Source of the DNA: an uncultured Verrucomicrobia subdivision 3 bacterium
GTDB lineage: Bacteria > Verrucomicrobiota > Verrucomicrobiia > Limisphaerales > UBA11358
Assembly: GCA_903895255.1 (NCBI GenBank)
Contig: CAITTG010000129.1
Span: 1 to 40,305, forward strand
Length of the DNA: 40,305 nucleotides
Direction: 5' to 3'
Within the stretch, counting starts at the first letter, position 1. Every line of letters starts with the position of its first letter. The notes under the pieces were generated by a model. The model was not told where the DNA came from. It did not search any database and worked only from the letters and a program-made list of their open reading frames with translations. Made by a program: the position numbers and the translations under genes. This document shows, piece after piece, positions 25,437 to 36,308 of the stretch.

Positions 25437-26969
25437 ATGAGTAATTTGTTGCAAGAAATTGAAGCCCAGATTGCGGGCGCCAAGACCACCACCTCAAAGC
25501 AAAACGTGGGCATCGTCCGGGAAATCGGCGACGGCGTGGCCAAGATTGAAGGCCTGACCGACACCATGCTCAACGAAATGTTGGATTTTGGTGACGGCGT
25601 GGTCGGACTGGCGCTGAACTTGGAAGAAACCGAAGTGGGCGCGGTGATCCTCGGTGACTACACCAAGATCAAGGAAGGCTCCGAAGTGCGCACCACCGGC
25701 AAGCTGCTCCAGGTGCCCGTCGGCAAAGGCCTCCTGGGCCGTGTCGTCAACGTGCTGGGCCAGCCCTTGGACGGCAAAGGCCCCATCAAGGAATCCGCTT
25801 TTTATCCGGTGGAAAAAATCGCCCCGGGCATCGTCCGCCGCAAATCCGTCAGCCAGCCCGTGCAAACCGGCATCATGGCCATCGACGCGATGATCCCGAT
25901 CGGCCGCGGCCAGCGCGAATTGATCATTGGCGACCGCTCGACGGGCAAGACCACGATTGGCGTGGACACGATGATCAATCAGGCGCGCATCAACCAGGCC
26001 GCCGAGGCCGCGGGTGATAAAAATTTCCGTCCCATCTACAGCATTTACGTGGCCGTGGGCCAGAAGCAGTCCAACATCGCCCGCGTGATTGGCGTGCTGG
26101 AAGAAGCCGGCGCGCTGCCGTACACGATCATCGTGGTGGCCTCCGCTTCCGATTCCGCCTGTAACCAATACCTTGTGCCCTTCACCGGTGCGGCCATCGG
26201 CGAATGGTTCATGGATAACGGCATGGATGCCCTCATCATTTATGATGATCTCTCCAAGCACGCCGTGGCCTACCGCCAGGTGTCCCTGATTTTGAAACGC
26301 CCCTCCGGTCGTGAAGCCTATCCCGGTGACGTGTTTTATCTCCACAGCCGTTTGCTGGAACGCAGCGCGCGCGTGGGCGAAAAATACGGCAACGGCTCGC
26401 TGACGGCGCTGCCCATCATTGAAACCCAGGCGGGCGACGTTTCGGCCTACATTCCCACGAACGTGATTTCGATCACGGACGGCCAGATTTATCTCGAAAC
26501 CGACTTGTTCTACCAGGGCGTGCGCCCGGCCATTTCCGTCGGTCTTTCCGTCTCCCGCGTCGGTTCCGCCGCCCAGATCAAGGCGATGAAGCAGGTTTCC
26601 GGCCGCATCAAGGGTGATCTCGCCCAGTTCCGCGAACTGGCGGCCTTTGCCCAGTTCGGTTCCGATCTCGATGCCAAGACCCAGGCGTTGCTGGAACGCG
26701 GCAAACGCATTGTGGAATTGTTCAAGCAGAACCAGTACAACCCGCTGGCCGTGGAAGTCCAGGTGCTGGTGCTCTGGTCCATGCAAAACAATTTCCTCGA
26801 CGACGTCGCGGTGGACAAGGTCAAGGATTTTCAAGCCAAGCTGGTGGATTTTGTGCTCACCCGCAAAGCCGATTTGCTCGCCAAGATTCGCAACGAAAAA
26901 GTCATCAGCGACGCCCTCGGGGCCGAGCTCAAGGCGGCCGTTGGGGAATTCAAGCAGTCTTACCGTTAA
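25437..26969 (+). CDS. atpA: F0F1 ATP synthase subunit alpha
   Basis: A 510-residue non-catalytic nucleotide-binding subunit of the F1 head, full length. The P-loop is GDRSTGKT at 165-172 (Ser where Gln is commonest), with LIIYDDLSKHAVAYRQVSL as the Walker B region and PAISVGLSVSRVGSAAQ containing the conserved arginine finger that completes the catalytic site on beta. The N-terminal barrel (GIVREIGDGVAKIEGL) binds delta with its extreme N-terminus. Nine nt separate it from atpH and atpG. Confidence 0.98.
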   Translation: MSNLLQEIEAQIAGAKTTTSKQNVGIVREIGDGVAKIEGLTDTMLNEMLDFGDGVVGLALNLEETEVGAVILGDYTKIKEGSEVRTTGKLLQVPVGKGLLGRVVNVLGQPLDGKGPIKESAFYPVEKIAPGIVRRKSVSQPVQTGIMAIDAMIPIGRGQRELIIGDRSTGKTTIGVDTMINQARINQAAEAAGDKNFRPIYSIYVAVGQKQSNIARVIGVLEEAGALPYTIIVVASASDSACNQYLVPFTGAAIGEWFMDNGMDALIIYDDLSKHAVAYRQVSLILKRPSGREAYPGDVFYLHSRLLERSARVGEKYGNGSLTALPIIETQAGDVSAYIPTNVISITDGQIYLETDLFYQGVRPAISVGLSVSRVGSAAQIKAMKQVSGRIKGDLAQFRELAAFAQFGSDLDAKTQALLERGKRIVELFKQNQYNPLAVEVQVLVLWSMQNNFLDDVAVDKVKDFQAKLVDFVLTRKADLLAKIRNEKVISDALGAELKAAVGEFKQSYR

Positions 26970-26978
26970 TTTTATTCC

Positions 26979-27860
26979 ATGCCCAGCACGCGCGACATAC
27001 GCCGGCGGATCAAGTCGGTCAAGAACACCGCCCAGATTACCAAGGCCATGCAGATGGTGGCCGCGGCCAAGATGCGCAAGGCGCAGCTCGCCGCCGTGGT
27101 GGGGCGGCCGTACGCCGAATTGATGAACGAAGTGCTGGCCCAGGCCTCGGTGGGCACGGCCGCTTTCGAACACCCCTTGATGGCGGTCCGTCCGGTTAAA
27201 AAGCGCGCCATCATCCTGGTCAGCAGCGACCGCGGCTTGTGCGGCGGTCTGAATAGCAACTTGTTTCGCGAAGTGGTGAAGTTCGACAAAAACACCACGT
27301 TGTACATCACGGCCGGCCGGAAAGCCGCGCAGTTTGTCGCCCGCACCAAGCGGCCGCTGGCGGCGGAATTCACCTACAAGGACACCCCGCCGTTTGCCGA
27401 GGGGCGCGCCATTTCCAAATTTGCCCAGGAATTGTTCCTGAGCGGCGAAGTGGATGCCGTGGACATCCTGTTTTCCAAATTTGTTTCCACCCTGGTCCAG
27501 CAGCCGAAGGTGATCCCCTTCCTGCCGGTGGGTAAGATCGCCCCGGTCACGGCCGGCATTAACGCCCCCGCCACCCAAGCACCGGCAAGCGCCGCCGGTT
27601 CGGACACGTTTGAATTTGAGCCCGATGAGCAGACGGTGCTCGGCGAGCTGCTGCCGCACAGTTTGAATTTTCAAATGCACCAGATTCTGCTGGAGGCCAA
27701 GGCCAGCGAGCAGAGCGCGCGCATGGTGGCGATGAAGAATGCGACGGACAATGCGAAGCAGATCATCAAGGATCTGACCCTCGAATACAACAAGCTGCGG
27801 CAGGCAAACATCACGAAGGAACTGTTGGAGATCACGACCGCGCAAATGGCGGTGGGTTGA
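26979..27860 (+). CDS. atpG: F0F1 ATP synthase subunit gamma
   Basis: A 293-residue central-shaft subunit that couples c-ring rotation to catalysis. The N-terminal helix (RDIRRRIKSVKNTAQITKAM) and the C-terminal helix (MKNATDNAKQIIKDL and ITKELLEIT) form the coiled coil inside the head; the middle is the Rossmann-like domain with ILVSSDRGLCGGLNSNLF. A low-complexity Ala/Pro-rich insert around residues 190-207 (INAPATQAPASAAGS) lies on the globular side. The start is ATG 26979, 9 nt after atpA. Confidence 0.96.
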   Translation: MPSTRDIRRRIKSVKNTAQITKAMQMVAAAKMRKAQLAAVVGRPYAELMNEVLAQASVGTAAFEHPLMAVRPVKKRAIILVSSDRGLCGGLNSNLFREVVKFDKNTTLYITAGRKAAQFVARTKRPLAAEFTYKDTPPFAEGRAISKFAQELFLSGEVDAVDILFSKFVSTLVQQPKVIPFLPVGKIAPVTAGINAPATQAPASAAGSDTFEFEPDEQTVLGELLPHSLNFQMHQILLEAKASEQSARMVAMKNATDNAKQIIKDLTLEYNKLRQANITKELLEITTAQMAVG

Positions 27861-27885
27861 ACATCGAATTAATTATTTTAAGCAC

Positions 27886-29340
<1,455 letters not shown>

Positions 29341-29349
29341 GAGCGCGCC

Positions 29350-29760
29350 ATGGCTGCCACGCTTAAAATTGAGGTTGTCACGCCGGAAGCCCGGGCCTTT
29401 TCCAGTGACGTTGACATGGTCACGCTCACCGGCGTGGAAGGTGACATGGGCATCCTGCCCGGGCACATGCCGCTGATGACCCAATTGGTGGCCGGCGAGA
29501 TCGTGATGCGCCGCGGCTCCGAGACCATTTATTATGCCGTGGGTGACGGCTTCGTTCAGGTCACGGCCCAGAAGGTTGCCATCCTGACGGACATGGCGGT
29601 GGCCGCCGAAAACATCGATGAAACCAAGGCGCAGGAAGCCTTGGACCGCGCCCAAGCCCGGCTGGCGCAGAAACTGAGTGAGGAAGAAACCGCCGCCGTC
29701 GAGGCGAGCATCGCCCACGCGACCGCCCAGTTGAAGGTCAAACGCATCAGCCGCAAGTAA
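29350..29760 (+). CDS. atpC: F0F1 ATP synthase subunit epsilon
   Basis: A 136-residue foot-of-shaft subunit. The N-terminal beta-sandwich is plain (LKIEVVTPEARAFSSDVD, then GVEGDMGILPGHMPLMTQL) and binds gamma and the c-ring. The C-terminal helical hairpin (about 88-130, EAQEALDRAQARLAQKL-type sequence) is present, so it could act as the usual ATP-hydrolysis brake. It starts 9 nt after atpD and closes the operon. Confidence 0.95.
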   Translation: MAATLKIEVVTPEARAFSSDVDMVTLTGVEGDMGILPGHMPLMTQLVAGEIVMRRGSETIYYAVGDGFVQVTAQKVAILTDMAVAAENIDETKAQEALDRAQARLAQKLSEEETAAVEASIAHATAQLKVKRISRK

Positions 29761-29780
29761 GTCCAGTTATCATTTATAAG

Positions 29781-29815
29781 CCGTTGAATCTTTTCGAAGA
29801 TTCAACGGTTTTTTT
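29781..29815 (+). terminator. Rho-independent terminator of the atp operon
   Basis: A perfect 12-bp stem, CCGTTGAATCTT (29781-29792) and AAGATTCAACGG (29797-29808), with a stable TTCG tetraloop and seven T. It lies 20 nt past atpC. Its T-run touches the end of the converging midA-like gene, so it mainly serves plus-strand transcription. Confidence 0.95.
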
Positions 29816-31079
29816 ATGGGCACCCGGTGCGGCTTTGCACCAGGACCTTGAACGACCGGCCCAAATGTTGGGGATGGGTGAGCGTCTGAAACTGGCGGGT
29901 GCGCCGGGTGGTCCACTCCCCGAAACTGGCATCCTTCACTGCCTCGCCCAAAATACCGGTTAAAAATTGGGGCTGCGTCAGGTAAGCGTCCGTTTGCAAC
30001 CCCGCGCTTTCCCCGGTCGCCTGGATGGCCGAGAAATTGACATGCGCCGTCAGGTCTTGCTCCCCGGGATGGGCCAGCACATTGTCGCTGTACTGGTGCT
30101 GGTGATAACCGCGCAACGTGCCCTTGGTGCGGGCCGGACTGATCATTTCCTCCTGGGTAAATCCATAATCAATCGCCAGCAATTTGCCTTGCTGCAAAAT
30201 GCCCGCCGCCTCCCGCCACCAGGCTTCGGCCGCCGGACTGACTTCAATGGTATAACCCGCCGGCAACACCGCCAGCAACTCCGCGGGCAGTGCCGGCACC
30301 GGCAGACTGTTTTGGGGGGTGGAGGCAAGTTTGGTCCACATGAATTGGTGGTCCTCCCAGCTCACGCCCCATTCAAACCAAGCCTGACGACTGGCATCCC
30401 AGCCCAGGCGGCGCACCGGCAGCGCATCGAGCAGTTCATTGGAGAAGATAACGCCCTGGATGCCGGGTGGGGCAGGGTGGGGGGGCGAAGCCGTCCGGTC
30501 TCCGACCTCGGCCAGCCGGTCGAACCAGCGCACCCGGTCGGCGAATTCACCGAGTTTTTCCCGCTGCCAGGCCTGGCGTTCGCGTGAGGGGTCCACGATC
30601 CCATAGTGCAGCCGCGCATACAGCTCCGGGCGTTGCACGCGCAGCCAGGTCAAAATGTCCTGGGCCAGCCGGCCATCATGCGCGCCCGCCTCCACCAGCC
30701 AGAGGGGGGCGCTGGCAACGGGCAGCGCTTCCAGCCAGCGGGCAAAGCGAAACGCGAGCAACTGCCCGAACAATTCCCCGGTGCTGACACTAGTGTAAAA
30801 ATCCCCCTGAAACCCCACGCGGTTCCGGCCGGTTTCATAGTACCCCAGCCCGGGATGATACAGCGCCAGCTCCATAAACCGGGCAAAAGACATCGGCCCG
30901 CTGGCCGTGATTTCGGCCTGAATGATCAGGGACAGTTCGGACACCCCGGCATTTTCCGCATTGCTGGCCGGATGGCAAACCTTTTGGCTGGTCAGCCATG
31001 GATTTGCCCGCCAAATGCGTCCGGCCCGCGGATCCGCCCGCACCGCCTGCCTGCGCAAATTGGCTAATTTAATACGCAT
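29814..31079 (-). CDS. MidA/NDUFAF7-family SAM-dependent methyltransferase
   Basis: A 421-residue member of the DUF185 (MidA) family; the mitochondrial member NDUFAF7 dimethylates an arginine in a complex I subunit. Seen are FARFMELALYHPGLGYYETG, GDFYTSVSTGELFGQLLA, the SAM-binding WLVEAGAHDGRLAQDI, VIFSNELLDALPVRRL and LLAIDYGFTQEE. The target here is unknown; bacterial complex I is a guess from homology. The ATG at 31079 gives 45 basic residues before the domain, whereas a GTG at 30944 would give the normal family N-terminus (SELSLIIQAEITASGPMSF); the shorter form is quite possible. The stop overlaps the atp terminator T-run. Confidence 0.87.
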   Translation of the reverse strand: MRIKLANLRRQAVRADPRAGRIWRANPWLTSQKVCHPASNAENAGVSELSLIIQAEITASGPMSFARFMELALYHPGLGYYETGRNRVGFQGDFYTSVSTGELFGQLLAFRFARWLEALPVASAPLWLVEAGAHDGRLAQDILTWLRVQRPELYARLHYGIVDPSRERQAWQREKLGEFADRVRWFDRLAEVGDRTASPPHPAPPGIQGVIFSNELLDALPVRRLGWDASRQAWFEWGVSWEDHQFMWTKLASTPQNSLPVPALPAELLAVLPAGYTIEVSPAAEAWWREAAGILQQGKLLAIDYGFTQEEMISPARTKGTLRGYHQHQYSDNVLAHPGEQDLTAHVNFSAIQATGESAGLQTDAYLTQPQFLTGILGEAVKDASFGEWTTRRTRQFQTLTHPQHLGRSFKVLVQSRTGCP

Positions 31080-31106
31080 TGTGGGGATGGGTTCGCGGGG
31101 TTATTA

Positions 31107-31165
31107 TGATATTTAATCTTCGTTCCTGATATTAACCGTGAAATGTTTTCCGGGCGGTCGCCCGG
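31107..31165. promoter_or_regulatory. Direct repeats and hairpin in the leader of the arabinose operon
   Basis: TGATATTTAA (31107) and TGATATTAA (31127) are near-identical direct repeats exactly 20 nt apart, about two helical turns, in the 112-nt gap between the divergent midA-like and isomerase genes. Downstream, CCGGGCG-GT-CGCCCGG (31150-31165) forms a strong GC hairpin ending 26 nt before the isomerase ATG. TATGAT at 31105-31110 is a possible -10 without a good -35. These are candidate operator and leader elements; no regulator gene is adjacent. Confidence 0.4.
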
Positions 31166-31191
31166 GGGGCGATTTCGCAACAAACTATTTT

Positions 31192-32610
31192 ATGAGCATA
31201 ACACTTGGCATCATCGTTGGTAACCGCGGCTTTTTTCCCGCCCACCTGTGCGACACCGGCCGCAAGGAAATCCTCAAAACCCTCGCCGGACTCGGCATCA
31301 ACGCCGTCATCCTCCCGGACACCGCCACCAAATACGGCGCCGTCGAAAGCATGGACGACGCCCAGAAGTGCGCCGACTTGTTCAAGGCGAACGCCGACAA
31401 AATTGACGGTCTCCTCGTGACGCTGCCGAACTTCGGCGATGAGCGCGGCGTGGCCAATGCCATCCGCTGGTCCGGCCTCCAGGTGCCCGTGCTGGTGCAT
31501 GCCTTCAATGATGATCCCGTCAACATGACCATCAAGGACCGGCGCGATTCCTTCTGCGGCAAGATGTCCGTCTGCAACAATCTCCGCCAGTACAAGGTGC
31601 CGTTCACCCTCACCCGCCTGCACACCGTCGCGCCGGACAACCAGAGCTTCCTCCAGGATCTCGCCGATTTCGTCGTGACCTGCCGGGTGACCAAGGGCCT
31701 CAAGAACCTCCGCATCGGCGCCCTCGGCGCGCGTCCCACGGCCTTCAACACCGTGCGCTACAGTGAAAAATTGCTGGAAAACTCCGGCATCAGCATCGAG
31801 ACCCTCGACCTGTATGAGCTGTTCGGCTGGGTCAACAAAATGAGCGCCGGCGACGAGGCCGTCAACGCCAAGCTCAACGCCATCAACCAGTACGTCTCCA
31901 CCAAAAACATCCCGCCGGTGGCCCTGCTCAAAATGGCCAAGTTTGGCGTGGCCGTGGACAAATGGATGAAGGAAACCAAGCTCAACGCCACCGCCATCCA
32001 GTGCTGGACGGCCATGGAGGAATTCTTCGGCGTGGTGCCCTGCACCCTGATGAGCATGATGAGCAACATGGGCATCAGCAGCGCCTGTGAAGTGGATATC
32101 GTCGGCACCGTGGCCATGTACACCATGGCCCGCGCCAGCGGCAAGCCCAGCGCCCTGGTGGACTGGAACAACAACTACGGCGAGGATCCGGACAAGGGTG
32201 TGGTGTTCCATTGCTCGAACCTGCCCAAGGATCTCTTCGAAAAATCCGGCGACGGCAGCCCCGTCATGGATTACCAGGAAATCATCGCGGGCACGGTCGG
32301 CAAGGAAAACACCTACGGCACCGTGGTCGGCCGCGTCGCCGCCTCGCCCTTCACCTACCTCCGCGTGAGCACGGATGATTACGCCGGCAAAATCCGCGCC
32401 TACCTGGGCGAGGGCGATCTCACGAATGATCCGCTCAAGACCTTCGGCGGTTTCGGTGTCGTCCGCATTCCGAACTTCCAGAAGCTGCTCACCTACATCT
32501 GCGAAAACGGCTTCGAACATCACGTGGCCATCAACCCCACGCGCGTCGCCACCGGGGTGCAGGAAGCCCTGACCAAATATTTGGGCTGGGAAGTGTACCG
32601 CCACCAATAA
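31192..32610 (+). CDS. L-fucose/L-arabinose isomerase family protein
   Basis: A 472-residue ketol-isomerase of the fucose isomerase (COG2407-like) family. Glu300 (SSACEVDI) and Asp324 (ALVDWNNNYG) are 24 residues apart, as are the metal ligands Glu337 and Asp361 of E. coli FucI, and a C-terminal His pair (443-444, FEHHVAI) can supply the third ligand. It shows no resemblance to classical AraA. As the first gene of an operon with araB and araD it probably isomerises L-arabinose to L-ribulose, which is an inference from context. ATG 31192 is preferred: the 18 upstream in-frame codons pass through the leader hairpin. Confidence 0.88.
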   Translation: MSITLGIIVGNRGFFPAHLCDTGRKEILKTLAGLGINAVILPDTATKYGAVESMDDAQKCADLFKANADKIDGLLVTLPNFGDERGVANAIRWSGLQVPVLVHAFNDDPVNMTIKDRRDSFCGKMSVCNNLRQYKVPFTLTRLHTVAPDNQSFLQDLADFVVTCRVTKGLKNLRIGALGARPTAFNTVRYSEKLLENSGISIETLDLYELFGWVNKMSAGDEAVNAKLNAINQYVSTKNIPPVALLKMAKFGVAVDKWMKETKLNATAIQCWTAMEEFFGVVPCTLMSMMSNMGISSACEVDIVGTVAMYTMARASGKPSALVDWNNNYGEDPDKGVVFHCSNLPKDLFEKSGDGSPVMDYQEIIAGTVGKENTYGTVVGRVAASPFTYLRVSTDDYAGKIRAYLGEGDLTNDPLKTFGGFGVVRIPNFQKLLTYICENGFEHHVAINPTRVATGVQEALTKYLGWEVYRHQ

Positions 32611-32624
32611 GCCGGTACCATCCC

Positions 32625-34610
32625 ATGAGACGGGTGTTGCAACGTTACCTGGCGGCGGCGCTGTTGCTGGCCGGTGGCAGCTTCGGCTGCCTGACGCAGA
32701 CCGCCGCCGCCGAGTCCGTGTCCGTCGGCGCCCCCGTGCCTCCCGTGGTCGCCGGACCGGCGCAGCCCTTCGCCCTGGATGAGGTGCGTTTGCTCGCCGG
32801 TCCGTTTGACGACGCCATGCGGCGGGATCAGCAATACCTGCTGTATCTCGAGCCCGACCGGTTGCTCCGCAATTTTCGCACGAACGTCGGTCTGCCCGTC
32901 ACCGCCAAACCGTACGGCGGCTGGGAGGCGCCCGATTGCGAATTGCGCGGGCATGCCCTCGGGCATTATCTCTCCGCCCTCGCGCTGATGTACGCCAGCA
33001 CCGGCGATCCCCAGTACAAACAGCGGGTGGATTATATCGTCGCCCAACTGGCCCTTTGCCAGGCCGCTTCGCCGGCGGCCGGTTTTCATCCCGGCTATCT
33101 CTCCGCGTTCCCAGAGTCCTTCATTGACCGGGTGGAAACGCGCCAGCGGGTCTGGGCCCCGTGGTACACCCTCCATAAAATTCTCGCCGGCCTGTACGAC
33201 GCCTCGCAGCTTTGTGGGAATCAACAAGCTCTGACCGTGGCGGAAAACATGTCGGGTTGGGTGGCCTTCCGCGTGAGTCGGCTCACGCCGGAGCAAATGC
33301 AGGCGTCCTTGCAGGAAGAGCAGGGGGGCATGACCGAGGTGCTGGCCAACCTTTACGCGGCCACCGGCAACACCAATGATTTGGCCACCGCGCTCGCCTT
33401 CAATCATCAGCGCGTGATTCAGCCACTGGCGGCCCACGAGGACCGCCTGGACCACCTGCACGCGAACACGCAAATCCCCAAGATCATCGGCGCCGCCCGC
33501 GAATATGAAATGACGGGCAATCCGGAGTTCGCCGAGGTGGCCCGCTTCTTCTGGGATCGCGTGGCCTTGCACCGCTCCTATGTCATTGGCGACCATAGCG
33601 ACCGTGAGCATTTCTTCCCGGTAAATGATTTTGTCAAACACCTGTCCGCCGAGACCTGTGAAACATGCAACGAGTACAACCTGCTCAAGCTCACCCGGCA
33701 CTTGTTCGCCTGGTCGCCGGACGCGGTCACCATGGATTTTTACGAGCGCGCGCTTTACAATGACATTCTCGCTTCGCAGGACCCGGAGCAGGGGATGTTT
33801 GTGTATCTCATGTCGCTGAAGCCGGGCCATTTTAAGAATTACTCCACACCCGACGATTCCTTCTGGTGCTGCGTCGGCACGGGCATGGAGAATCATGCCA
33901 AATATGGCGACACGATTTTCTTTCACGACGACCACGCGCTGTATTTGAATTTGTTCATCGCCGCGGAACTTCACTGGCGGGAGAAGAACCTGACCGTCCG
34001 CCAGGACACCCAATTTCCGGAAAAGGACAGCACGCGCCTGACTTTCCAATGCCCGCAGCCGCTGGCCCTCGCGCTCAAGGTGCGCTGGCCGGCCTGGGCG
34101 CAATCCGGCATCACCATCCGGTTGAATGGCCATAAACAAACCATCACCGGCGCCCCGGGCTCCTATGTCACCGTGGACCGCACCTGGCAGAATGGCGACC
34201 GCGTGGATGTCCGGCTGCCCATGAGCCTGCACACCGAGCCGCTGCCGGGCACCACCAATATCGTCGCCTTCTTGTACGGGCCCATCGTGCTGGCGGGTGA
34301 CCTCGGCACCAACAATCTGCCGAGCGTGTATAATCCGGACCAGACCGCCTCGGCCAAATTGACCGATCCCCCGGTGCCCGTTTTTCTCGCCGGGCCGGAG
34401 GATGTCCTTAAACACGTGCGCGCCACGCGCGAACCGCTGGTGTTTCACACCCACGACCTGGGCCAGCCCAACGAGGTGCGCTTAATCCCCTTCTACCAGG
34501 CCAACCACATTCGCTACAGCGTTTACTGGACCCTGGTGGATCCGGTGGAATGGCATAAGCACCATGCCCGGGCGGAAACCGCCTCCCTGCTGCCTGCGAA
34601 CTTGAATTAA
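32625..34610 (+). CDS. Exported GH127-family beta-L-arabinofuranosidase
   Basis: A 661-residue glycoside hydrolase (former DUF1680). Residues 1-29 are a signal peptide (MRRVLQRYLAAALLLAGG and on). The (alpha/alpha)6 barrel includes YGGWEAPDCELRGHALGHYL, APWYTLHKILAGLYDA and the cysteine-rich catalytic site: ETCETCNEYN (343-352) and WCCVGTGMENH (414-424). In the GH127 enzyme HypBA1 an equivalent Glu, Cys, Cys-Cys set binds zinc and one Cys is the nucleophile, so all required residues appear present. A C-terminal beta-sandwich follows. It should release L-arabinose from arabinofuranosides in the periplasm. It begins 14 nt after the isomerase gene and ends 6 nt before araB. Confidence 0.9.
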   Translation: MRRVLQRYLAAALLLAGGSFGCLTQTAAAESVSVGAPVPPVVAGPAQPFALDEVRLLAGPFDDAMRRDQQYLLYLEPDRLLRNFRTNVGLPVTAKPYGGWEAPDCELRGHALGHYLSALALMYASTGDPQYKQRVDYIVAQLALCQAASPAAGFHPGYLSAFPESFIDRVETRQRVWAPWYTLHKILAGLYDASQLCGNQQALTVAENMSGWVAFRVSRLTPEQMQASLQEEQGGMTEVLANLYAATGNTNDLATALAFNHQRVIQPLAAHEDRLDHLHANTQIPKIIGAAREYEMTGNPEFAEVARFFWDRVALHRSYVIGDHSDREHFFPVNDFVKHLSAETCETCNEYNLLKLTRHLFAWSPDAVTMDFYERALYNDILASQDPEQGMFVYLMSLKPGHFKNYSTPDDSFWCCVGTGMENHAKYGDTIFFHDDHALYLNLFIAAELHWREKNLTVRQDTQFPEKDSTRLTFQCPQPLALALKVRWPAWAQSGITIRLNGHKQTITGAPGSYVTVDRTWQNGDRVDVRLPMSLHTEPLPGTTNIVAFLYGPIVLAGDLGTNNLPSVYNPDQTASAKLTDPPVPVFLAGPEDVLKHVRATREPLVFHTHDLGQPNEVRLIPFYQANHIRYSVYWTLVDPVEWHKHHARAETASLLPANLN

Positions 34611-34616
34611 TTTACC

Positions 34617-36293
34617 ATGAGCAATCAATATACTATTGGGCTGGACTATGGCACGAATTCCGTGCGCGCCCTGATCGTCAATGTGGCCAACGGCGCGGAA
34701 GTCGCCGCCGCCGTCTGGACCTATGCCCACGGCACCGAGGGCGTCATCCTCGCCCGCGACCCCAACCTGGCCCGACAGCACCCCGCCGATTATCTGACTG
34801 GCGCGGAAACCACCATCCGCGCGGCCCTCGCCGCCGCCGCCCGGAACGTGCGTGGCTTTTCACCCTCCCAGGTCATCGGCATCGGGGTGGATACCACCGG
34901 TAGCACGCCCCTTCCCGTTGATAAACATGGCCAGCCGCTCGCCTTCGCGAAGAAATTCGCCGCCAATCCCGCCGCCATGGCCTGGCTGTGGAAGGATCAT
35001 ACCGGCGTGAATGAGGCCTCCGAAATCACCGCGCTCGCCAGAAAGATGCGGCCGCAATATCTCGCCAAATGTGGCGGCACTTACTCCAGCGAATGGTTCT
35101 GGAGCAAAATTCTGCGTTGCTTGCGCGTGGCGCCGGCGGTGTTCAACGCCGCTTACGCCTGGGTGGAACTCGCCGATTTCGTCCCGGCGGCCCTGACTGG
35201 CACCGAGCATCCGGATAAATTTGTCGCGGGTGTCTGTGCCGCCGGGCACAAGGCCATGTGGAACACCACCTGGGGTGGTTATCCCGACGCGAAATTCCTC
35301 GCCAAGCTGGATCCCAAGCTCGCCGCCCTGCGCGAACGGCTGACCACCCGCGTGTGGTCGATCGACCGCTCGGTCGGCGGCTTGACGCCCGATTGGGCGC
35401 GGCGCACCGGTCTGACCGCTGGCATTCCCGTGGCGGTGGGTGCCTTTGACGCGCACCTCGGCGCGGTGGGATCGGGTGTGGCCCCGGGCACGCTCGTCAA
35501 AATCATTGGCACCAGCACCTGCGACATCGCCATCGCACCGACCACCAAAAAGCTCGCCGATGTCCCCGGCCTCTGCGGCATCGTGGATGGCAGTGTGCTC
35601 CCAGGTCATTTTGGCCTGGAAGCCGGCCAGTCCGCCGTGGGCGATATCTTCAACTGGTGGGTCAATTACATCCAGCCGGGCGGTAAAAACCCGCTCACCC
35701 ATCGCGATCTCGACGCGGCGGCGGCCAAACTCCAGCCCGGTGAATCCGGCCTCATCGCCCTGGACTGGAACAACGGCAACCGCACCATCCTCGTGGATCA
35801 GCGCCTCACTGGCCTGCTGGTGGGACAAACGCTCTACACCACGCCGGTGGAAATTTACCGCGCCTTGGTCGAGGCCACGGCCTTCGGCGCGCTGACCATC
35901 ATCAATCGCTTCGAGGAGTATGGCGTCAAAATCAACCAGGTGGTGAATTGCGGTGGCATCGCGGAAAAGAGTCCGCTCACCATGCAGATTTATGCCGATG
36001 TCACCGGCCGCCCCATGCGGGTGTCCCGCTCGGCCCAGACCTGCGCGCTCGGCTCGGCCATTGCCGGCGCGGTGGTTGCGGGCGTGTATCCGGGCTATGC
36101 TCCGGCGCAGAAGGCCATGACCGGTTTGAAGCCCGTCATTTACCGGCCCAATGCCCGGGCCCACGCCACCTATCGCGAGCTTTACCAAGTCTATCGCAAG
36201 CTGCACGACGCCTTTGGCACCCCGGACGGGCAGGGCAGTCTTTTCGATGTGATGAAGCATCTCATTGACATTCGCACTCGGGTTAGAAAATAA
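34617..36293 (+). CDS. araB: Ribulokinase
   Basis: A 558-residue FGGY-family kinase that phosphorylates L-ribulose to L-ribulose-5-phosphate with ATP. Family marks are GLDYGTNSVRALIV (residues 8-21), GIGVDTTGSTPLPVD, the AraB-specific GGTYSSEWFWSKIL, GAFDAHLGAVGSG containing the catalytic-base Asp, IIGTSTCDIAI and NCGGIAEKSPLTMQIYADV for adenosine binding. Length is normal for AraB. Its presence is the strongest evidence that the operon handles L-arabinose rather than L-fucose, whose kinase (FucK) is a different subfamily. Confidence 0.95.
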   Translation: MSNQYTIGLDYGTNSVRALIVNVANGAEVAAAVWTYAHGTEGVILARDPNLARQHPADYLTGAETTIRAALAAAARNVRGFSPSQVIGIGVDTTGSTPLPVDKHGQPLAFAKKFAANPAAMAWLWKDHTGVNEASEITALARKMRPQYLAKCGGTYSSEWFWSKILRCLRVAPAVFNAAYAWVELADFVPAALTGTEHPDKFVAGVCAAGHKAMWNTTWGGYPDAKFLAKLDPKLAALRERLTTRVWSIDRSVGGLTPDWARRTGLTAGIPVAVGAFDAHLGAVGSGVAPGTLVKIIGTSTCDIAIAPTTKKLADVPGLCGIVDGSVLPGHFGLEAGQSAVGDIFNWWVNYIQPGGKNPLTHRDLDAAAAKLQPGESGLIALDWNNGNRTILVDQRLTGLLVGQTLYTTPVEIYRALVEATAFGALTIINRFEEYGVKINQVVNCGGIAEKSPLTMQIYADVTGRPMRVSRSAQTCALGSAIAGAVVAGVYPGYAPAQKAMTGLKPVIYRPNARAHATYRELYQVYRKLHDAFGTPDGQGSLFDVMKHLIDIRTRVRK

Positions 36294-36308
36294 TCATCCC
36301 CGTTGCCC

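Noticed and set aside
25494..27845. 783-codon minus-strand ORF across atpA and atpG
   Set aside because: It lies wholly antisense to two highly conserved ATP synthase genes. Long open antisense frames are expected in GC-rich coding DNA, and its translation is low-complexity His/Gly/Leu-rich with no domain.
32520..34454. 644-codon minus-strand ORF antisense to the GH127 gene
   Set aside because: Shadow of a well-supported gene; no recognisable motif.
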